Part shown: one piece after another, positions 1 to 7,916 of the stretch | Numbering within the stretch: the stretch's first letter is position 1 | How the letters are laid out: each line of letters begins with the position of its first letter | Origin: Candidatus Binatota bacterium | Lineage (GTDB): Bacteria > Desulfobacterota > Binatia > Bin18 | Assembly: GCA_011523315.1 (NCBI GenBank) | Contig: WTHE01000299.1 | Location: forward strand, 2,222 to 13,982 | Length of the DNA stretch: 11,761 nt | Reading direction: 5' to 3' | The notes under the pieces: model-generated | The model's input: only the letters and a program-made list of their open reading frames with translations | What the model was told of the DNA's origin: nothing | Database searches by the model: none | Program-made: the position numbers and the translations under genes

Positions 1-48
1 CGAGTAGTTGGAGAAGTCATAATGGTGCAGAATGAGTTCGGCGGCCAT
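1..48 (-). CDS. N-terminal fragment of a glutathione S-transferase-like protein (partial, runs off the left edge)
   Basis: Only the first 16 codons are in the window, reading MAAELILHHYDFSNYS. The start ATG lies at the right end of the fragment and is preceded by a strong Shine-Dalgarno sequence. The pattern of a short beta strand (ELILHHY) followed by SNYS resembles the first strand and active-site loop of the thioredoxin-fold N-terminal domain of glutathione S-transferases, where a Ser or Tyr near this point activates glutathione. That is family knowledge applied to very little sequence. The gene follows the DUF2283 gene by 17 bp in the same direction, so it is probably the next gene of the same transcript. 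With 16 residues the family assignment is tentative; the presence of a real gene start is more secure than its function. Confidence 0.5.
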   Translation of the reverse strand, partial: MAAELILHHYDFSNYS

Positions 49-50
49 AG

Positions 51-59
51 CCCCTCCTT
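51..59 (-). promoter_or_regulatory. Strong Shine-Dalgarno sequence for the left-edge gene
   Basis: On the minus strand this reads AAGGAGGGG, two bases before the ATG that ends at position 48; its AGGAG core has a five-base spacer. It is one of the best ribosome binding sites in the window and fixes the start of the partial GST-like gene. Confidence 0.7.
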
Positions 60-65
60 AGCCTC

Positions 66-365
66 TCAGCCTGGATTTTGCCCAGCATCATCCAGGCTGC
101 CTCGTTCTCCTGGGTTCTGTCCAGAGAGCAGGAGCCACTCGCTGAAGTGCTCAATCATGACCCCGATAACGCGCGTTTCCTCCTCCGAGACAAAGCCGAT
201 ATACACATACTCGTCGATGTCTTCCCACACGCTCGGGACAGGGCTATCGGTAAAGTACACCGTCAAGGCATCTGCGCCAGGATTGTAGTGAACCCACAGG
301 TGAGCTGGATCAAGTTTCTTGGGGAAATAGCTCTTGACCGACTCGGGAATGCTTATTGACGCCAT
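66..365 (-). CDS. DUF2283 (YuzE-like) small protein of unknown function
   Basis: A 99-residue protein starting MASISIPESVKSYF. Residues about 25-75 (LWVHYNPGADALTVYF, then an acidic stretch and a short beta-rich part ending in GVMIEHFSEW) match the pattern of DUF2283/YuzE-like proteins: Y-x-x-x-A-D-A-L-x-V-x-F followed by further strands. No biochemical role is established for the family. I chose the ATG at 365 because homologues commonly begin MASI(N/S)IP; a GTG eight codons upstream (389) is possible, and neither start has a clear Shine-Dalgarno sequence. It begins 36 bp after the trpA stop and is probably the tail of the trp transcript. The C-terminus is longer than the usual domain and contains GQNPG twice, at residues 82-86 and 95-99, the second being the very end. 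This looks like a small duplication or a readthrough-type extension. Confidence 0.72.
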   Translation of the reverse strand: MASISIPESVKSYFPKKLDPAHLWVHYNPGADALTVYFTDSPVPSVWEDIDEYVYIGFVSEEETRVIGVMIEHFSEWLLLSGQNPGERGSLDDAGQNPG

Positions 366-401
366 TGGTACAGCCCAGCGTTGTGACACGTCGGAAGTGG
401 C

Positions 402-1244
402 CTATTCGGCGACGCCTTTGGTCAGAGGCGTCGCACCCGGGCCGGCCTGGCGGCGGAGGGCGTGCTTGAGGCTGGCGACAAATCGTCCGACCTGAGGCAG
501 GAGGTCGGCCTGGCCCTGATGGGTCTCGATGATCTGTGAGATGGCGCTGCCGACAATGACGGCGTCGGCAATCCGGGCCACTGCGGCCGCCTGCTGGGGC
601 GACGCGATGCCAAAGCCGACGCCGACCGGCACCGGCGAGATGGCCCGAATGCGGCGCACCATCTCCGACAGATCGACCGGCAGTGAGGTGCGGGCACCGG
701 TCACGCCGGTCACAGACACGTAGTAGACAAAGCCGCGGGCCTGGCCGAGGACGGCGCTGGCCCGGTCCAGAGAACTGGTCGGCGCCAGCAGAAAAATGAG
801 GTCGAGATCGTGCACGTCGGTCTCGCGCTTGAGTTCACCGGCCTCCTCGGGCGGCAGGTCTACGCATAACACCCCGTCCACCCCGGCATCCCGCGCGTCG
901 CGGGCAAAGCGCCCGCCACCGTAGCGGAAGATCGGATTGTAGTAAGTGAACAGAACGATCGGGATGCTGAGGGAGCGACGCAGGCGCTGGACCAGCTCGA
1001 GAATGCCCGCCAGCGAGGTTCCGCTCCGCAGGGCGCGCTCGGCCGCCCGTTGGTGGGTCGGCCCGTCGGCCATGGGATCGGAAAAGGGGACGCCGAGTTC
1101 AATGATATCGGCCCCCTGACGGGCGAGTTCGTGAACCAGCCCAAAGGTGGTCTCCAGATCAGGGTCGCCGGCCGTAATATAGGGAATAAGCCCGACTTCT
1201 CGGCGGGCACGCAGGACGGCAAAGGTGTCGGCGATCCGCGTCAT
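402..1244 (-). CDS. trpA: Tryptophan synthase alpha chain
   Basis: A 280-residue TIM-barrel enzyme, close to the usual length of about 270. It cleaves indole-3-glycerol phosphate to indole and glyceraldehyde 3-phosphate and passes indole through a tunnel to TrpB in the cytoplasmic alpha2-beta2 complex. The two catalytic acids are visible: Glu49 in ADIIELGVPFSDP and Asp60 in MADGP, at the same numbers as in the enterobacterial enzyme. Other family signatures are IPIVLFTYYNP (95-105), SVTGVTG (177-183), the phosphate-binding GFGIASP (210-216) and VGSAI (231-235). The start ATG overlaps the trpB stop by four bases (ATGA), a classic coupled junction that suits two subunits made in equal amounts. 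The tail after residue 262 is polar and loosely conserved. It is the last recognisable trp gene; a DUF2283 gene follows. Confidence 0.97.
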   Translation of the reverse strand: MTRIADTFAVLRARREVGLIPYITAGDPDLETTFGLVHELARQGADIIELGVPFSDPMADGPTHQRAAERALRSGTSLAGILELVQRLRRSLSIPIVLFTYYNPIFRYGGGRFARDARDAGVDGVLCVDLPPEEAGELKRETDVHDLDLIFLLAPTSSLDRASAVLGQARGFVYYVSVTGVTGARTSLPVDLSEMVRRIRAISPVPVGVGFGIASPQQAAAVARIADAVIVGSAISQIIETHQGQADLLPQVGRFVASLKHALRRQAGPGATPLTKGVAE

Positions 1245-2449
1245 CCCCTGCCGTCTCCCGTGTCGCGCGACTCTTCGACATACCGGGCAACACTTTCCAG
1301 ATCCTTGTCCCCCCGTCCCGACACGTTAATCACCACCGTCTCATCGGGCCGCAGGCGCGGCACCAGAGACGCCGCATAGGCGATGGCGTGGGCGCTTTCC
1401 AGGGCCGGGATGATGCCCTCGGTCTCGGCCAGCAGCTGGATGGCGGCAACCGCCTCGTCGTCCCTGACCGTGACATACTCGACGCGCCCCCGGTCGTTGA
1501 GATGGCTCAGCTCCGGTCCGACCCCGGGATAGTCAAGGCCGGGCGCCAGGGAGTAGGTATCCTGGATCTGGCCCAACTCGTCTTGCAGCACATAGCTCTT
1601 GCTGCCGTGCAGGACGCCGACGTGTCCGCCATTGATTGAGGCGGCGTCCTGCCCGGGTCCCAGGCCGCCGGCCTCAACCCCGATCATGCGGACCTGATCC
1701 GCCGACAGAAAGGGCGCGAATAAGCCCATGGCGTTGCTGCCACCGCCCACACAGGCAATCAGATAGTCGGGTAAACGACCGGTCTGTTTGCGCACCTGTC
1801 GCTTGGTCTCACGGCCGATCACCGACTGAAAGTCGCGGACCAGCATGGGATAGGGGTGCGGTCCGGCCACGGTTCCGATCACATAAAACGTAGAGCTGAC
1901 CTGGGTGATCCAGTCCCGCAGGGCCTCGTTCATGGCGTCTTTGAGGGTGCGCGTCCCGGCCGCCACCTCGCGCAGCTTGGCGCCCAGCAGGCGCATCCGA
2001 AAAACATTCGGCGCCTGGCGGACCACATCGTCGCTGCCCATGAAGACCTCGCACTCGAAACCGAACAGGGCGGCAACAGTGGCCGTCGCCACGCCGTGCT
2101 GGCCGGCTCCGGTCTCGGCAATCAGGCGTCGCTTACCCATGCGTTTGGCCAGCAGAGCCTGGCCGATGGTGTTATTGATCTTATGCGCCCCGGTGTGGCA
2201 CAGATCTTCCCGCTTGAGATAGATCTTGGCTCCGCCCAGACGCTGGGTCAGACGCTCGGCAAAGCTCAGGGGAGTTGGGCGACCGACGTATTCTTGGCGC
2301 AGGGCGCGCAGTTCGGTCTGAAAGGTCGGGTCGCGCCGACACTGACGATACAGCTCCTCCAGCTCAATCAGCGCCGGCATCAGGGTTTCGGCAACGTAGC
2401 GTCCCCCGTACGGACCAAAGTGACCACGGCTGTCAGGCTGTCTTGGCAT
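1241..2449 (-). CDS. trpB: Tryptophan synthase beta chain
   Basis: A 402-residue PLP enzyme that condenses indole with L-serine to give L-tryptophan. The PLP lysine is Lys90 in HTGAHKINNT; the catalytic Glu112 is in AETGAGQHG (111-119); the phosphate-binding glycine loop is GGGSN (235-239); VSGRGDKD (376-383) holds the serine near the pyridine nitrogen. I chose the ATG at 2449 because MPRQPDSRGHFGPYGG matches the family N-terminus; the frame stays open to 2560, but that part reads through trpF in another frame. The gene overlaps the end of trpF by 17 bp and has no clear Shine-Dalgarno sequence, so translation is probably coupled. The stretch GVEAGGLGPGQDAAS (257-271) appears about two residues shorter than the enterobacterial enzyme between GVE and the conserved Ala; the comparison is from memory. 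All catalytic residues are intact. Confidence 0.97.
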   Translation of the reverse strand: MPRQPDSRGHFGPYGGRYVAETLMPALIELEELYRQCRRDPTFQTELRALRQEYVGRPTPLSFAERLTQRLGGAKIYLKREDLCHTGAHKINNTIGQALLAKRMGKRRLIAETGAGQHGVATATVAALFGFECEVFMGSDDVVRQAPNVFRMRLLGAKLREVAAGTRTLKDAMNEALRDWITQVSSTFYVIGTVAGPHPYPMLVRDFQSVIGRETKRQVRKQTGRLPDYLIACVGGGSNAMGLFAPFLSADQVRMIGVEAGGLGPGQDAASINGGHVGVLHGSKSYVLQDELGQIQDTYSLAPGLDYPGVGPELSHLNDRGRVEYVTVRDDEAVAAIQLLAETEGIIPALESAHAIAYAASLVPRLRPDETVVINVSGRGDKDLESVARYVEESRDTGDGRG

Positions 2450-3053
2450 ACTGGATAAAGGCGCGGAGTTTGTCGGCATCCTTGTGGCCTGGGGCACGCT
2501 CCACGCCGCTGGCGACATCGACCGCCCAGGGCTGGACGGTGCGGATTGCCGTAGCGACATTCTCGGGCGTTAAGCCGCCGGCCAGAATAAGACGCTGGCG
2601 CTGGTCCTCGGGCAGCCCGGCCAGCCGCGACCAGACAAAGCTGGTCCCGGTCCCTCCGTATCGGCCCGGACGGTAGGTGTCAAGCAACACATAGTCGGCC
2701 GGGTGGGTGGACCAGTCCGGGAGCAGGGGCTCAGCCCCGACCCGCAGCGCTTTAATCGTTTTCTGTTGCCAGCCACGGCAGTCTGGCGCGGTTTCATCGC
2801 CGTGGAACTGGACGGCGTGCAGGCCGAGTCGCTCGGCCAAGGCCGCCACCTGGTGTCGCGGGGCATTCACAAACACCCCGACCCGCCAGACCGAGGGCGG
2901 GAGCAGGCCACAGATGGCCCGGGCGGTCGGCTCGGACACGTAGCGCGGGCTGGGCGGGTAGAAGTTGAGGCCGATCAGATCGGCGCCAGCCTCGACCGCC
3001 AGGCGTGCGTCGTCAACATTGGTAATGCCGCAGATTTTAACCCGGATCGTCAT
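2433..3053 (-). CDS. trpF: Phosphoribosylanthranilate isomerase
   Basis: A 206-residue TIM-barrel enzyme, normal for the monofunctional family. It converts N-(5'-phosphoribosyl)anthranilate to 1-(2-carboxyphenylamino)-1-deoxyribulose 5-phosphate by an Amadori rearrangement. The general-base Cys8 lies in VKICGITN (5-12), and the general-acid Asp125 in LLDTYRPGRYGGTG (123-136). FYPPSPRYV (31-39), VQFHGDE (81-87), AGGLTPENV (158-166) and VDVASGVE (178-185) are further family signatures, the last two forming the phosphate site. The start is 22 bp after the trpC stop, with only a weak purine-rich upstream sequence. The end runs 17 bp into trpB in another frame. It is a separate gene here, not fused to trpC as in enterobacteria. 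Confidence 0.96.
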   Translation of the reverse strand: MTIRVKICGITNVDDARLAVEAGADLIGLNFYPPSPRYVSEPTARAICGLLPPSVWRVGVFVNAPRHQVAALAERLGLHAVQFHGDETAPDCRGWQQKTIKALRVGAEPLLPDWSTHPADYVLLDTYRPGRYGGTGTSFVWSRLAGLPEDQRQRLILAGGLTPENVATAIRTVQPWAVDVASGVERAPGHKDADKLRAFIQYAKTA

Positions 3054-3075
3054 CTGACGCTGAGAGAGACGCGGC

Positions 3076-3854
3076 TCACGGGGCAGCCCGGAGCATCGCC
3101 CGGAGGGGTTCGCCAGGGTCTGGGGCGGCCATGAAGGTCTCGCCGATCAAAAATGCTCTGACGCCCCGCGCTTCGAGTCGGTCCAGTTGCTCGGCCCGGG
3201 ACAGACCGCTCTCTGACACCACAGTCACGTCGGACGGAATATGCCCCAGCAGACGTTCGGTCGTCTCGATGCTGGTCTGAAACGTGCGCAGATCGCGGTT
3301 GTTAATGCCCAGCAGCGAGACCTGGCAGGCCAGGGCGCGTTCGAGTTCGGCCTCGTCATGCACCTCAACCAGACAATCGAGCCGCAGAGAGTCGGCCAGC
3401 GCCGCCAACTCCTGGAGCTGGGCGTCTGACAGAATGGCGACGATCAGCAGGATGGCGCTCGCCCCATACGACCGGGCTTCATACACCTGATAGGGATCGA
3501 ACACAAAATCCTTGCGCAGCAGCGGCAGGCCGACATGCCCGCGAATCAGGCCTAAATAGTCGAGATGCCCCTGAAAGAACTTCTGATCGGTCAGCACCGA
3601 GATGGCTGCGGCACCCGCTGCGGCATAGGTGTGGGCCAGCCGCAACGGGTCAAAGTCCGCCCGGATGACGCCTTTTGATGGCGAGGCCTTTTTTACCTCG
3701 GCGATGATCGTCCGACCAGGATGTTGCTGAAGCGCCTGCAGAAAGGCGGGCGGCACGGCCTGGAAGTGGACCGAATCCTGGAGTTGGGCCAGGGAAAGCG
3801 TCCGTTTCTGAGCGGCCAGCTCGGTCCGTTTGTGGGCCACAATGTCGTCGAGAA

Positions 3855-3858
<4 letters not shown>
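3076..3858 (-). CDS. trpC: Indole-3-glycerol phosphate synthase
   Basis: A 260-residue TIM-barrel enzyme of normal length that closes the indole ring: it decarboxylates and dehydrates the TrpF product to indole-3-glycerol phosphate. The N-terminus MILDDIVAHKR is typical. Visible active-site residues are Glu54 and Lys56 in AEVKKASPSKG (53-63), Lys116 in LLRKDF (113-118), Glu165 in LVEVHDE (163-169), Asn186 and Asn187 in GINNRDLRTF (184-193), and Glu216-Ser217 in VSESGL. The phosphate-binding end LIGETFM (237-243) is also present. The start ATG overlaps the trpD stop by four bases (ATGA). It is monofunctional, with trpF as a separate gene downstream. Confidence 0.97.
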
Positions 3859-4874
<1,016 letters not shown>

Positions 4875-4883
4875 AGACTGCTC

Positions 4884-5498
4884 TCAGTGCAAAACGGGGT
4901 AGGCCTGGGCAAAGGTTTTCTGGTGTCGGAAACGCGAGATCGCCGCCTTGGCCTCCAGCTCTTCACTAAAGGGTCCGACCCGAACCCGATACCACACTCT
5001 GCCCTGCCGAACGACCTTGCTGATTGAGGGGCTGTAGCCCTGTTGGCGCAGCCGTTGCGCGGTCTGCCGAGCGGTTTGCTGCCGGGTCGTGGCCTGGACC
5101 TGGACACTCCAGCGTCTCGGTTTGGCGGGCGGCTTTTCATGCTGCGCGCGTGGTGGGGCTGTGACGGGTGGCTTGGGCTCAGGCGCGGCGGCAGGTGGCT
5201 CGGCCGTGGCCAAAAGAGGCGGCGGAGCGGATGGTTTCGGACTCTCTGGCTGCTGGACCGGGACCACCGCTTGGGGACTGGGCACAGGCAACGCCGGCGG
5301 GCGGGCGAGGAGTTCGGTTTTCGACCGTCCAACAGGCACACGTAACGGCGTGGCCTGTTCGACCGTTTTCTGGGCTTGAACCTCTTTGCCAACATAGATG
5401 CCAAAGACAAAAATCAGAACAGAAGCAAACAGGCAACTCCCCACCAGTAGGCTTCCTTCAAACGCACTCACCTGTAACCGATACCGTCGCTGTGCCAT
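4884..5498 (-). CDS. Membrane-anchored SPOR-domain protein
   Basis: A 204-residue bitopic membrane protein. A short basic cytoplasmic N-terminus (MAQRRYRLQ) is followed by one transmembrane segment (about 15-37, rich in Leu, Phe and Val, ending GIYVGKEV), giving an N-in topology. Residues about 50-128 form a proline- and alanine-rich linker that would span the periplasm. Residues about 129-204 form a SPOR domain (WSVQVQATTRQ, then QRLRQQGYSP and WYRVRVGPFSE). SPOR domains bind peptidoglycan strands lacking stem peptides and bring proteins to the division septum; that is family knowledge. The layout is like DedD/FtsN-type proteins, but I cannot assign an orthologue. The gene lies 159 bp after rplQ and 9 bp before trpD, so it probably heads or shares the trp transcript. 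No good Shine-Dalgarno sequence precedes the ATG. Confidence 0.88.
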   Translation of the reverse strand: MAQRRYRLQVSAFEGSLLVGSCLFASVLIFVFGIYVGKEVQAQKTVEQATPLRVPVGRSKTELLARPPALPVPSPQAVVPVQQPESPKPSAPPPLLATAEPPAAAPEPKPPVTAPPRAQHEKPPAKPRRWSVQVQATTRQQTARQTAQRLRQQGYSPSISKVVRQGRVWYRVRVGPFSEELEAKAAISRFRHQKTFAQAYPVLH

Positions 5499-5523
5499 AC
5501 CCGTGTTCGGGCCGAGCCCTCAG

Positions 5524-5563
5524 CAAACCAGGGGGGCGGCATGCAGCCCGCCCCCCTGGTTTG
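5524..5563. repeat. Perfect 16-bp inverted repeat (GC-rich hairpin) between rplQ and the SPOR gene
   Basis: The arms at 5524-5539 and 5548-5563 are exact reverse complements (CAAACCAGGGGGGCGG and its complement) around an 8-base loop. In the minus-strand transcript the hairpin ends 25 nt before the SPOR start codon. Neither side has a run of T residues, so it is not a standard intrinsic terminator. It could be a transcription pause or processing hairpin between the ribosomal and trp parts, or a copy of a dispersed palindromic repeat. The sequence from 5564 to 5657 holds nothing else I can recognise. Confidence 0.85.
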
Positions 5564-5657
5564 GTACACTCTTGGCTCGTTCCGCCCGCTCCTCCCACTC
5601 CTCCAACACTCGGACCGCCCTCGCATGGCCCGTTCCACTGCCGACCGGCTGTGGCCT

Positions 5658-6035
5658 TTAGTCGGTCGCCGTCTCGGCCTCGCGTTCGGTGAACTCAATC
5701 AAGGATAGCGGAGCCGCGTCGCCGCGTCGAGGGCCGAGCTTGATAATCCGGGTATAGCCGCCGGCGCGATTCTCAAAACGCGGGGCAATGTCGTCAAACA
5801 AACGCGACACCAGGGTCCGGCTGCCCAACTGGGCATAGGCCAGACGGCGGGCGTGGAGGGTATCCTTCTTGCCCAAGGTGACAATACGGTCGGCCCAGCG
5901 GCGGAGTTCTTTGGCCTTGGCGTCGGTCGTTTGGATTTGCTCACGCTGGATGAGCGCCTTGAGCAGGTTACGGATCAGCGCTCGGCGATGCGCCGTGGTA
6001 CGGTTCAGTTTTCGTCCGGTTTTGAGGTGTCGCAT
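5658..6035 (-). CDS. rplQ: Large ribosomal subunit protein bL17
   Basis: A 125-residue protein of the 50S subunit near the exit side of the peptide tunnel. It shows the family start MRHLKTGRKLNRTTAHRRAL, KAKELRRWADRIVTLGKKD (40-58), LFDDIAPRFENRAGGYTRI (79-97) and the final strand PLSLIEF (109-115). I chose the ATG at 6035 because the family begins with MRH; an in-frame ATG five codons upstream (6050) has a GGGG stretch only two bases before it and cannot be excluded. It follows rpoA by 30 bp, the usual end of the alpha operon. The stop is TAA, followed by 159 bp before the SPOR gene. Confidence 0.96.
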   Translation of the reverse strand: MRHLKTGRKLNRTTAHRRALIRNLLKALIQREQIQTTDAKAKELRRWADRIVTLGKKDTLHARRLAYAQLGSRTLVSRLFDDIAPRFENRAGGYTRIIKLGPRRGDAAPLSLIEFTEREAETATD

Positions 6036-6065
6036 GGCGGTGTATCTCATGTCCCCTACGGGGCT

Positions 6066-7091
6066 CTAGGAACTCAGCTCTGGCTCGTGTTCTGCGCGCA
6101 GGCGGTCCAGCTCTTCTCGCGGGGGAAAGTCGTCGAGCTGCAGCCCCAACTCCAGCCCCATGCTCTGTAGGGTTTCCTTGATTTCGTTCAAGGATTTCCG
6201 ACCGAAGTTCTTGGTCTTGAGCAAGTCGGCCTCACTGCGCTGCACAAGTTCGCCAACATAGCGCAGGTCAGCGCTCTGGAGGCAGTTGGCAGAGCGTACT
6301 GACAGGTTCAACTCTTCAATCGGCTGGAGCAGATTCTCATTCACAACCACGGCCGGCTCTTCGCCGATCTCGGGTCGCCATTCCTGCTCCCCACCCGGAC
6401 CGGCAAAAACGTTGAGCTGGTCCTGGATAATCCGGGCCGCCGACGCGACCGCCTCTTCGGGCTTCAGGCTGCCATCGGTCCACACTTCGAGGGCCAGCCG
6501 CTCATAATCGGTCCGCTGGCCGACGCGCGCATTGGTGATGGCGATATTCACCTTGCGCACTGGAGAAAATGCCGCGTCGAGCGGAATCGTGCCGATGGGA
6601 TCTTCCTCAGATTTATGCCGCTCGGCAGTCACATACCCTCGACCGGTCTGGACGACCGCTTCGAATTCGAGGCTGGTGTCTTTGCCCAGGCTGGCGAGAC
6701 GCTTGTCAGGGTTCAGAATTTCGACCTGAGCGCCAACTGTCAGGTCGGCTGCAGTCACCTCACGCTGACCCTGCACGTCGAGCCGGACCGTCTCCTGGTC
6801 GGTGTCCTCAAGACGAAAACGGACTTCTTTGAGGTTGAGCAACAGGTCGGTGACGTCTTCGGTCATCCCGGACACGGTTGAGAACTCGTGCAGCACCCCG
6901 TTGATGCGCACCTTGGTGATGGCCGCGCCGGTCAGCGACGAGAGCAAGACCCGGCGCAAGGCGTTCCCTATGGTCGTGCCGAAACCCCGCTCAAAAGGCT
7001 CTCCGCTAAAGCGACCGTAGGTGGGCGTGAGCGTTTGCTCCTCAACGTCGAGGTTCTGCGGCTTGATCAAACTATGCCAAGTGTCCTGCAT
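6066..7091 (-). CDS. rpoA: DNA-directed RNA polymerase subunit alpha
   Basis: A 341-residue subunit; two copies form the platform on which beta and beta' assemble. The N-terminal domain (about 1-235) has the dimer motif FERGFGTTIGNALRRVLLSS (33-52), TDLLLNLKEV (81-90) and the segment with VRKVNIAI (178-185). The C-terminal domain (about 253-320) carries PIEELNLSVRSANCL (257-271), where Arg266 matches the arginine that contacts UP-element DNA in E. coli, and LLKTKNFGRKSLNEIK (290-305). The acidic tail after residue 318 is variable in the family. The start has a good Shine-Dalgarno sequence (GGGAGGAG directly before the ATG). It lies between rpsD (63 bp upstream) and rplQ (30 bp downstream), the standard alpha-operon order. 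Length and motifs show no defect. Confidence 0.98.
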   Translation of the reverse strand: MQDTWHSLIKPQNLDVEEQTLTPTYGRFSGEPFERGFGTTIGNALRRVLLSSLTGAAITKVRINGVLHEFSTVSGMTEDVTDLLLNLKEVRFRLEDTDQETVRLDVQGQREVTAADLTVGAQVEILNPDKRLASLGKDTSLEFEAVVQTGRGYVTAERHKSEEDPIGTIPLDAAFSPVRKVNIAITNARVGQRTDYERLALEVWTDGSLKPEEAVASAARIIQDQLNVFAGPGGEQEWRPEIGEEPAVVVNENLLQPIEELNLSVRSANCLQSADLRYVGELVQRSEADLLKTKNFGRKSLNEIKETLQSMGLELGLQLDDFPPREELDRLRAEHEPELSS

Positions 7092-7132
7092 GCTCCTCCC
7101 TCTTCCTTAGACGTGCGGGGCGACAATCCGGA

Positions 7133-7146
7133 GCCACCCTGGTGGC
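7133..7146. repeat. Small inverted repeat between rpsD and rpoA
   Basis: GCCAC and GTGGC form a 5-bp stem around a 4-base loop (GCCACCCTGGTGGC on the plus strand), just after the rpsD stop in transcription order. There is no T-run after it, and a terminator inside this operon is not expected. It may be a small mRNA structure or chance in GC-rich DNA. Confidence 0.35.
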
Positions 7147-7154
7147 ATGCGGTG

Positions 7155-7787
7155 TTAGACTTTCGAGTACAGCTCAACAATCAGCTGTTCGTTGACCGGC
7201 ACGGTGAGGTCAGCCCGTCCGGGCAGGGCTTTCATTCTGCCGACAAAGGTATCCTTCTCAACCTCCAACCATTCCGGTACGCCACGCCGCTGGGCCAGCT
7301 CGGCCGCCTCCAGGATACGGGCAATTTTCCGGCTCGCCTCCCGAACCTGGACCTCGTCGCCAATGCCGACCATGTAGGAGGGAATGGTCACCCGACGATT
7401 ATTGACCAGAAAGTGGCCGTGGCGGACGAGCTGTCTGGCCTCCGAACGCGAGGTCGCAAATCCCATCCGGTAGACGGTGTTGTCAAGACGACGCTCCAGG
7501 AGCAAGAGCAGGTTCTCACCGGTGACGCCGCGCCGACGCTCGGCCAGGGAAAACATTCGACGGAAGGGCTTCTCCAGGGCGCCGTAGATGCGTTTGAGTT
7601 TTTGCTTCTCACGCAGCTGGATACTATACTCGGTCGCCTTCCGGCCTCTGCCCTGACCGTGCTGTCCCGGCGGGTAACTCCGCCGTTCGATTGCACATTT
7701 ATCGGTGTAGCAGCGCTCTCCCTTGAGGAAAAGCTTGATTCCCTCTCGCCTGCACAGGCGACAGACTGGCCCGCTGTATCGCGCCAC
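7155..7787 (-). CDS. rpsD: Small ribosomal subunit protein uS4 (zinc form)
   Basis: A 210-residue 16S rRNA-binding assembly protein. In E. coli it also represses translation of the alpha operon; whether that holds here is unknown. The N-terminal zinc knuckle has all four cysteines, Cys9, Cys12, Cys26 and Cys31 (CRLC and CYTDKC), so this is the zinc-binding form. YPPGQHGQ (38-45) is typical. The S4 RNA-binding domain covers about residues 97-160, with RLDNTVYRMGFATSRSEARQ (99-118) and VRHGHFLVN (120-128). The start is a GTG (Val codon read as Met), fixed by the family N-terminus MARYSGP and a good Shine-Dalgarno sequence. It follows rpsK by 129 bp, the widest gap within the ribosomal cluster, and precedes rpoA. 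Confidence 0.98.
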   Translation of the reverse strand: MARYSGPVCRLCRREGIKLFLKGERCYTDKCAIERRSYPPGQHGQGRGRKATEYSIQLREKQKLKRIYGALEKPFRRMFSLAERRRGVTGENLLLLLERRLDNTVYRMGFATSRSEARQLVRHGHFLVNNRRVTIPSYMVGIGDEVQVREASRKIARILEAAELAQRRGVPEWLEVEKDTFVGRMKALPGRADLTVPVNEQLIVELYSKV

Positions 7788-7792
7788 AAAAT

Positions 7793-7797
7793 CCTCC
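7793..7797 (-). promoter_or_regulatory. Shine-Dalgarno sequence deciding the GTG start of rpsD
   Basis: GGAGG on the minus strand, five bases before the GTG codon at 7787. There is no ATG at this point, so this site together with the conserved N-terminus supports the GTG start. Confidence 0.75.
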
Positions 7798-7884
7798 AGC
7801 TTTCGTCTAGCTTGGTGGGGGGCTCCGTCGTGTCAGTGATGGCTCACCACAGTCTCTCTCGCGTGTGAGTGTTGACATTTGCCC

Positions 7885-7898
7885 TTTGACTTTTGACT
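7885..7898. repeat. Tandem heptamer repeat in the rpsK-rpsD gap
   Basis: TTTGACT occurs twice back to back on the plus strand (7885-7891 and 7892-7898), with a related GTTGACA at 7871-7877. It lies in the relatively AT-rich part of the 129-bp gap, just after the rpsK stop in transcription order. I see no convincing promoter in the direction of rpsD. Confidence 0.5.
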
Positions 7899-7916
7899 TT
7901 CTTGGCCTCAGCCGCC

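Noticed and set aside
5524..5563. Hairpin as a standard Rho-independent terminator of rplQ
   Set aside because: The stem is perfect, but neither strand has a T-run after it, so I list it only as an inverted repeat.
5499..5657. Possible trp leader/attenuator or promoter before the SPOR gene
   Set aside because: No leader peptide with Trp codons, no alternative hairpins of the attenuator type and no convincing -35/-10 pair on the minus strand.
6888..7868. Plus-strand open frame (326 codons) opposite rpoA, rpsD and the rpsK-rpsD gap
   Set aside because: Antisense to conserved genes, no recognisable domain and no ribosome binding site that stands out.
7871..7877. TTGACA-like promoter element in the rpsK-rpsD gap
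   Set aside because: The match is on the plus strand, opposite to all genes, and no suitable -10 element follows at the right distance.
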